The notes under the pieces: model-generated
The model's input: only the letters and a program-made list of their open reading frames with translations
The model's database searches: none
Told to the model about the DNA's origin: nothing
Source: Ktedonobacterales bacterium
Lineage (GTDB): Bacteria; Chloroflexota; Ktedonobacteria; Ktedonobacterales; JADMIN01
Reading direction: 5' to 3'
DNA: 9,193 bases
Assembly: GCA_025928125.1 (NCBI GenBank)
Contig: JAICKD010000080.1
Location: forward strand, 1 to 9,193
Translations under genes and position numbers: made by a program
In this document: in pieces, positions 5,867-9,193 of the stretch
Numbering within the stretch: the stretch's first letter is position 1
Layout: the number at the start of each line of letters is the position of its first letter

Positions 5867-6865
5867 ATGAGCAAGCGGCGATGGACTCGATGGGGTATTG
5901 CGGCCGGTGTGGCGTTGGCGCTCGTCGTACTCACTGTGCTGGCGGGATGTGGAGCGTCGAATAGCAACGCTTCAACCGCAGGGCCTAATACTGGCGCATC
6001 GTCCAACTCATCGACGGACCAGTCAGTCTACGGGCCAGCGGCGACGGCGGGAACTGGACAGTCGAGCACATCTGGTCCACAATATCTTATCAAGACGCTC
6101 GCTGTCTCGATGACCTTCTCCGACACACGCGCAACCGCGACTGATCTTCAGCACTGGATCGCGGCAACGGACCCCCGCTCCAGCTCAGCAGGCGTCACCT
6201 ACCAGGAGCAGGCCACCAACCGCTATCAAATCACGATGACCTTCTCGGTGGCAGCGTCCGCCTACCCGCAGGTGTTTTCGTACCTTGCGGGCTATGCGCA
6301 GACGCACCATGGCACGCTGAACAATCTCCATGAGTCAGTGCAGGATGTCTCGAATGATTATGTGGATACCACATCGCGGCTCAAGAATCTGCACACCGAA
6401 CAGGACCGGCTGCTGGCGCTGCTGAGCCAGGCAAAGAGCCTCTCTGATACGCTCGCCATCGAGCAGCGACTGACAGATGTCGAGGGGCAGATCGAGCAGA
6501 TCGAGGCGCATCTCAACGCGCTGAACGGCCAGACGACATACTATATGGTGACGATCACACTTATGCCGTTCTATACCGCAGCGCCGGACTCGCCATCAGC
6601 GCCCTGGAATCCTGGGCAGACATTCCATGATGCTTTGACCGCCGCCCTCGGATTCGGCCAGGGACTCGTCTCTGTCTTGATCTGGCTGGCGACCTTCGCG
6701 ATCTACGTCATCCCAGTGGTGGTCATCTTCCTGCTGGTGCGACGCTGGAGGCGCGCTCGTGCCGCCGAACGTCCAGCGCCTGCGATCGCTCCGGCAGTGG
6801 CGTCTGCCGCCGCTCCTTCACCGCCCGCGGCCGTGAGTCAGCCACCAAGTCCGCCGACGAGTTAG
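5867..6865 (+). CDS. DUF4349 lipoprotein with C-terminal membrane helix
   Basis: A 332-residue exported protein. The N-terminus MSKRRWTRWG is basic, followed by a hydrophobic core and a lipobox LAGC with the lipidation Cys at 28. A Ser/Ala/Gly/Thr-rich spacer of about 29-70 leads to a DUF4349 domain from about 72 to 292. This domain has the typical beta region, then VSNDYVDTTSRLKNLHTEQD (161-180), and a predicted coiled coil to about 222 ending in the TYYMVTITL strand. A membrane helix (about 267-292) is followed by an RRWRRAR stop-transfer signal and a Pro/Ala-rich cytoplasmic tail (303-332). The protein would thus be anchored at both ends with its domain outside. DUF4349 proteins are poorly understood envelope proteins, and no enzymatic motif is visible. 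It is monocistronic and convergent with the aldolase gene. Confidence 0.92.
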   Translation: MSKRRWTRWGIAAGVALALVVLTVLAGCGASNSNASTAGPNTGASSNSSTDQSVYGPAATAGTGQSSTSGPQYLIKTLAVSMTFSDTRATATDLQHWIAATDPRSSSAGVTYQEQATNRYQITMTFSVAASAYPQVFSYLAGYAQTHHGTLNNLHESVQDVSNDYVDTTSRLKNLHTEQDRLLALLSQAKSLSDTLAIEQRLTDVEGQIEQIEAHLNALNGQTTYYMVTITLMPFYTAAPDSPSAPWNPGQTFHDALTAALGFGQGLVSVLIWLATFAIYVIPVVVIFLLVRRWRRARAAERPAPAIAPAVASAAAPSPPAAVSQPPSPPTS

Positions 6866-6880
6866 CAGCCGTGAGTCAGC
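6830..6880 (+). repeat. 13-bp direct repeat flanking the DUF4349 stop codon
   Basis: GCCGTGAGTCAGC occurs at 6830-6842 inside the 3' end of the gene and at 6868-6880 just after the stop codon, 38 bp apart. Exact 13-mers this close are unlikely by chance. The copy inside the gene encodes part of the Pro/Ser-rich tail. Most likely it is a small duplication that set the present C-terminus. Confidence 0.55.
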
Positions 6881-6896
6881 GGGTCACAGTGGATGG

Positions 6897-6917
6897 CCTC
6901 ACCTGGTCGTGGTGGGG
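6897..6917 (+). terminator. Weak hairpin between convergent genes
   Basis: CCTCACC (6897-6903) can pair with GGTGGGG (6911-6917) around a 7-nt loop in plus-strand RNA, with one G-U pair. It ends directly at the aldolase stop codon. No T-tract follows on either strand, and the minus-strand version has a C-A mismatch, so terminator function is doubtful. Confidence 0.2.
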
Positions 6918-7595
6918 TCATCCCTGCTCGAGCGCCTGCTGGACAAGCCGCCAGTCGTTGGCGAAACCGGCCAGCGCGTCACTGGTAAGCGGGCTGTGGA
7001 CCATCGCGCGGATAACGTCTGGCTGAGCGGTGATATCGTGCGCGCCCGCCAGTGTCGCCTCGATCACATCGTCTGGCGATTTGAGACTGGCGACCATGAG
7101 CCGCGTCTCGGCGTGTTGCGCGCGCAGAAGCCGCGCCATCTCGCCAATGCGGGCGCACGCATCCAGACCGGCGCGTCGCAGCCGACCGAAGTACGGGATG
7201 ATCCATTCCGCGCCCGCCAGCAATCCCTGATAGGCCTGCGGCAAGGTGTAGACGGCGGTAAAGGCGATTCGCGCGCCTTCGCTCCCCAGCAGCTTGCCCG
7301 CATGCAGCCCATCGGCTGTCATCGGCAGCTTGAGGACGATACGCGCCGGGTCAATCGCCAGACATTCGCGCCCCGCCGCCACCAGCTCATCCGCGCCCTC
7401 GGCGACCGGCTGCAGAAAGACCGGGCCAGGGCAGAGAGCAAGCAGTTCGCGGGCCAGATCGACGAGTGAGAGCTTCTGCCCTCGCTCGACGGCCGCCAGC
7501 ACAATCGTCGGGTTCGTCGTGACGCCGACCACCGGGAAATCGCGGCAGACCTGCGCCACATCGTCGAGCCACGCGCTATCAACCAGGAGCGCCAT
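6918..7595 (-). CDS. fsa: Fructose-6-phosphate aldolase / small transaldolase (FSA/TalC family)
   Basis: A 225-residue class I aldolase of the small transaldolase family; E. coli FsaA has 220. FSA reversibly splits fructose 6-phosphate into dihydroxyacetone and glyceraldehyde 3-phosphate, while close relatives act as transaldolases in the pentose phosphate pathway. Residues remembered for FsaA line up without gaps at the key places: D6, the VTTNP loop (25-29), Q62 for Gln59, K89 in LKLPMT for Schiff-base Lys85, T113 for Thr109, Y135 and R138 in PYFGR for Tyr131 and Arg134, and S170 in ASLKSP for Ser166. The Gln/Tyr pair favours the aldolase type over transaldolase, but this is not certain. 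The start is the ATG at 7595, with AGAGGGGGGA upstream. It lies 61 bp after gltX on the same strand, so the two are probably co-transcribed. Confidence 0.9.
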   Translation of the reverse strand: MALLVDSAWLDDVAQVCRDFPVVGVTTNPTIVLAAVERGQKLSLVDLARELLALCPGPVFLQPVAEGADELVAAGRECLAIDPARIVLKLPMTADGLHAGKLLGSEGARIAFTAVYTLPQAYQGLLAGAEWIIPYFGRLRRAGLDACARIGEMARLLRAQHAETRLMVASLKSPDDVIEATLAGAHDITAQPDVIRAMVHSPLTSDALAGFANDWRLVQQALEQG

Positions 7596-7628
7596 CTCGT
7601 TCCCCCCTCTCAACAGCACGACTCACGT

Positions 7629-7670
7629 CGCTGGCGGCACGCATCACATATCGTGGCTAGCCCGCCAGCG
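7629..7670 (-). other. 9-bp inverted repeat spanning the gltX stop codon
   Basis: CGCTGGCGG (7629-7637) and CCGCCAGCG (7662-7670) are exact inverted copies separated by 24 bases that include the gltX stop codon. With no T-run after it and a long loop, it is not a canonical terminator. It could stabilise the gltX 3' end or be chance in GC-rich DNA. Confidence 0.3.
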
Positions 7671-9183
7671 TCCGTAGTTGCTCCATCGCTGCCTGCAAGC
7701 GGCGTAACACGCGCTCGCGTCCCAGCACCGTCATCATCTCAGTGAGTCCAGGCGTTTCTTTGCGTCCGCTGACCCCGACGCGCACCAGCATAAAGACTGG
7801 CCCGCGGTCGGGAACCTGGCTGCCGTCCGCTTTGGTGCGGATGTATCCCAGCCGCTCGACCGTTCCATCTAGCGCCCGCAATAGCGCCTTAGGCGTCCAC
7901 TCAGACTGCTCGCCCAGCACGGCGATCACCGCATCCAGGGCCTTCGTCGCCCGCTCGACATCCATTCCCTTGCCAAGCAATAGCTGCGCATCATACTCTG
8001 GCTGCTCGATAAAGAAGAACGATGTCAGCAGCGGAACATCGGCCAGCGTCTTGAAGCGCTCCTGATCGAGCACGAAGACCTGACGCGCAAACGACGGATC
8101 CACCGTCGCGGCGACATCCGCTGGCAGCCCTTTGAGCAGGAAAGGCAGTGCCAGCTCGGTCAACCGCTCCGGCGAAAGCGCGCGGATATAGTGGCCGTTG
8201 AACCAGTCGAGCCGGGTCACGTCGAAGATCGCGGGCGACGTACCGATACGCCGATCGTCGAACGCCTCGATCATCTCTTCGCGCGTGAAGAACTCTTTCT
8301 TGTCATCATACGACCAGCCGAGCAGCAGCAGGAAGTTGCAGATGGCATCCGGCAGATAGCCCTTGTCGCGATAGTCCAGCAGCGGCAGCGCGCCATGCCG
8401 CTTCGCCAGCTTCGAGCGGTCAGGAGCGAGCACCAGCGGCACATGCACCACCGTCGGCTCCTCCCAGCCAAACGCGCGATAGACCTGGGCGTAGCGTGGC
8501 GCGCTGGAGATATACTCCTCGCCACGAATCACATGGGTGATGTCCATCAGGTGGTCGTCGATGATGTTGGCGAAATTGTAGGTGGGATAGCCATCCGACT
8601 TCAGCAGGATCATGTCGTCAATCGTGCTGTTGTCGAAGGTGATGTCGCCGCGCAAGAAATCGTGGTAAGTCGTCGTCCCCTCGATGGGCGCGGCGAAGCG
8701 AATCACCGACGGCAGCCCCTCCGCCTCGTTGGCGGCGCGCTCCTCCGGCGTCAGATAGCGGCAGCGGCGGTCGTAGCGCGTTGGCTCTTTGCGCGCCTCC
8801 TGGTCGGCCCGCATCTGCGCCAGCCGCTCCTCGGTGCAGTAGCAGCGGTAGGCGTCGCCCTGCTCTATCAGCTTTTCGCCATACTTGCGGTAAAGGTCTA
8901 GCCGCTCCGACTGTGTGTAGGGGCCGTACGGGCCGCCAACATCTGGCCCCTCGTCCCATTCCAGGCCGAGCCACTTTAGCCCTTCCTGTATCGCCTCAAT
9001 CGAGCCGGATACCAGCCGCTTGCGGTCAGTATCCTCCACCCGCAGCACAAACTTGCCGCCAGTGTGCCGCGCCGCCAGCCACTCGAAGAGCGCGGTACGA
9101 TAGTTGCCAATATGGGGAAATCCCGTGGGGCTTGGCGCATAGCGCGTGCGCACGGGAACAGTATCATTCGTACGATCAGCCAT
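7657..9183 (-). CDS. gltX: Glutamyl-tRNA synthetase
   Basis: A 508-residue class I synthetase that charges tRNA-Glu with glutamate in the cytoplasm; this is near-normal length for the bacterial type. The Rossmann catalytic core opens with YAPSPTGFPHIGNYRTAL (15-32), which contains the HIGH-type motif HIGN. The Zn-binding region has C114-x-C116 and C141, with Y143 where E. coli GltX has a His ligand. VIRGEEYISS (218-227) and the KMSKS-type DRSKLAKRHG (255-264) follow. The latter has Ala where most family members have Ser (KLSKR). The C-terminal helical part is the anticodon-binding domain and ends in LRRLQAAMEQLRTL. The start is the ATG at 9183, with GAGG six bases upstream at the right edge. 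The promoter lies outside the window. The fsa-like gene follows on the same strand. Confidence 0.97.
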   Translation of the reverse strand: MADRTNDTVPVRTRYAPSPTGFPHIGNYRTALFEWLAARHTGGKFVLRVEDTDRKRLVSGSIEAIQEGLKWLGLEWDEGPDVGGPYGPYTQSERLDLYRKYGEKLIEQGDAYRCYCTEERLAQMRADQEARKEPTRYDRRCRYLTPEERAANEAEGLPSVIRFAAPIEGTTTYHDFLRGDITFDNSTIDDMILLKSDGYPTYNFANIIDDHLMDITHVIRGEEYISSAPRYAQVYRAFGWEEPTVVHVPLVLAPDRSKLAKRHGALPLLDYRDKGYLPDAICNFLLLLGWSYDDKKEFFTREEMIEAFDDRRIGTSPAIFDVTRLDWFNGHYIRALSPERLTELALPFLLKGLPADVAATVDPSFARQVFVLDQERFKTLADVPLLTSFFFIEQPEYDAQLLLGKGMDVERATKALDAVIAVLGEQSEWTPKALLRALDGTVERLGYIRTKADGSQVPDRGPVFMLVRVGVSGRKETPGLTEMMTVLGRERVLRRLQAAMEQLRTLAG

Positions 9184-9193
9184 GACAAACCTC

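Noticed and set aside
7629..7670. Intrinsic terminator between gltX and the aldolase gene
   Set aside because: The 9-bp inverted repeat has a 24-nt loop and no following T-tract.
8191..8901. 236-residue plus-strand frame
   Set aside because: Antisense to gltX, Val/Arg/Gln-rich, no domain.

Overview
The window is high-GC bacterial chromosomal DNA (roughly 60% G+C by eye) with tightly packed genes, strong GGAGG-type ribosome binding sites, and no transposase, integrase, CRISPR array, tRNA or rRNA that I can see. Three features suggest a soil or thermophilic Chloroflexota lineage, possibly Ktedonobacteria: a DUF4349 lipoprotein, an archaeal-looking NUDIX/eIF2B-like gene pair, and single-pass membrane proteins with Pro/Gln/Ser-rich cytoplasmic tails. 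This taxonomic call is inference and weak. No gene here fixes it.

Layout. (1) 1-393, minus strand: the N-terminal part of a membrane-anchored protein that begins at a GTG and runs off the left edge. (2) 534-4031, minus strand: four overlapping or abutting genes in transcription order, namely a GT4-family glycosyltransferase, an AlkA-like HhH-GPD DNA glycosylase, a NUDIX hydrolase and an eIF2B-alpha/beta/delta-like protein. The junctions are a 20-bp overlap, a 1-bp gap and an 11-bp overlap, so this is almost certainly one translationally coupled operon. A candidate terminator follows it at 489-514. (3) 4032-4232: a divergent intergenic region with a plausible extended -10 promoter on each strand. 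(4) 4233-5648, plus strand: an unrecognised 471-residue protein with helical ends joined by a long Pro/Ser/Gln-rich linker. (5) 5867-6865, plus strand: a DUF4349 lipoprotein with a C-terminal membrane helix. (6) 6918-9183, minus strand: glutamyl-tRNA synthetase (gltX) followed by a fructose-6-phosphate aldolase/transaldolase-like gene, convergent with the DUF4349 gene.

How the genes may work together. gltX and the aldolase are ordinary housekeeping or central-carbon genes. The four-gene operon is the most interesting part. A base-excision glycosylase, a NUDIX hydrolase and an eIF2B-fold protein (a fold that includes sugar-phosphate isomerases) could all touch damaged bases, nucleotides or ribose phosphates, but that link is a hypothesis. 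Both the NUDIX box and the eIF2B-like active site depart from the canonical residues, so neither substrate can be assigned. I found no convincing new defence or mobile system. The candidates for novelty are the NUDIX/eIF2B-like pair in its repair-gene operon and the unknown linker protein.
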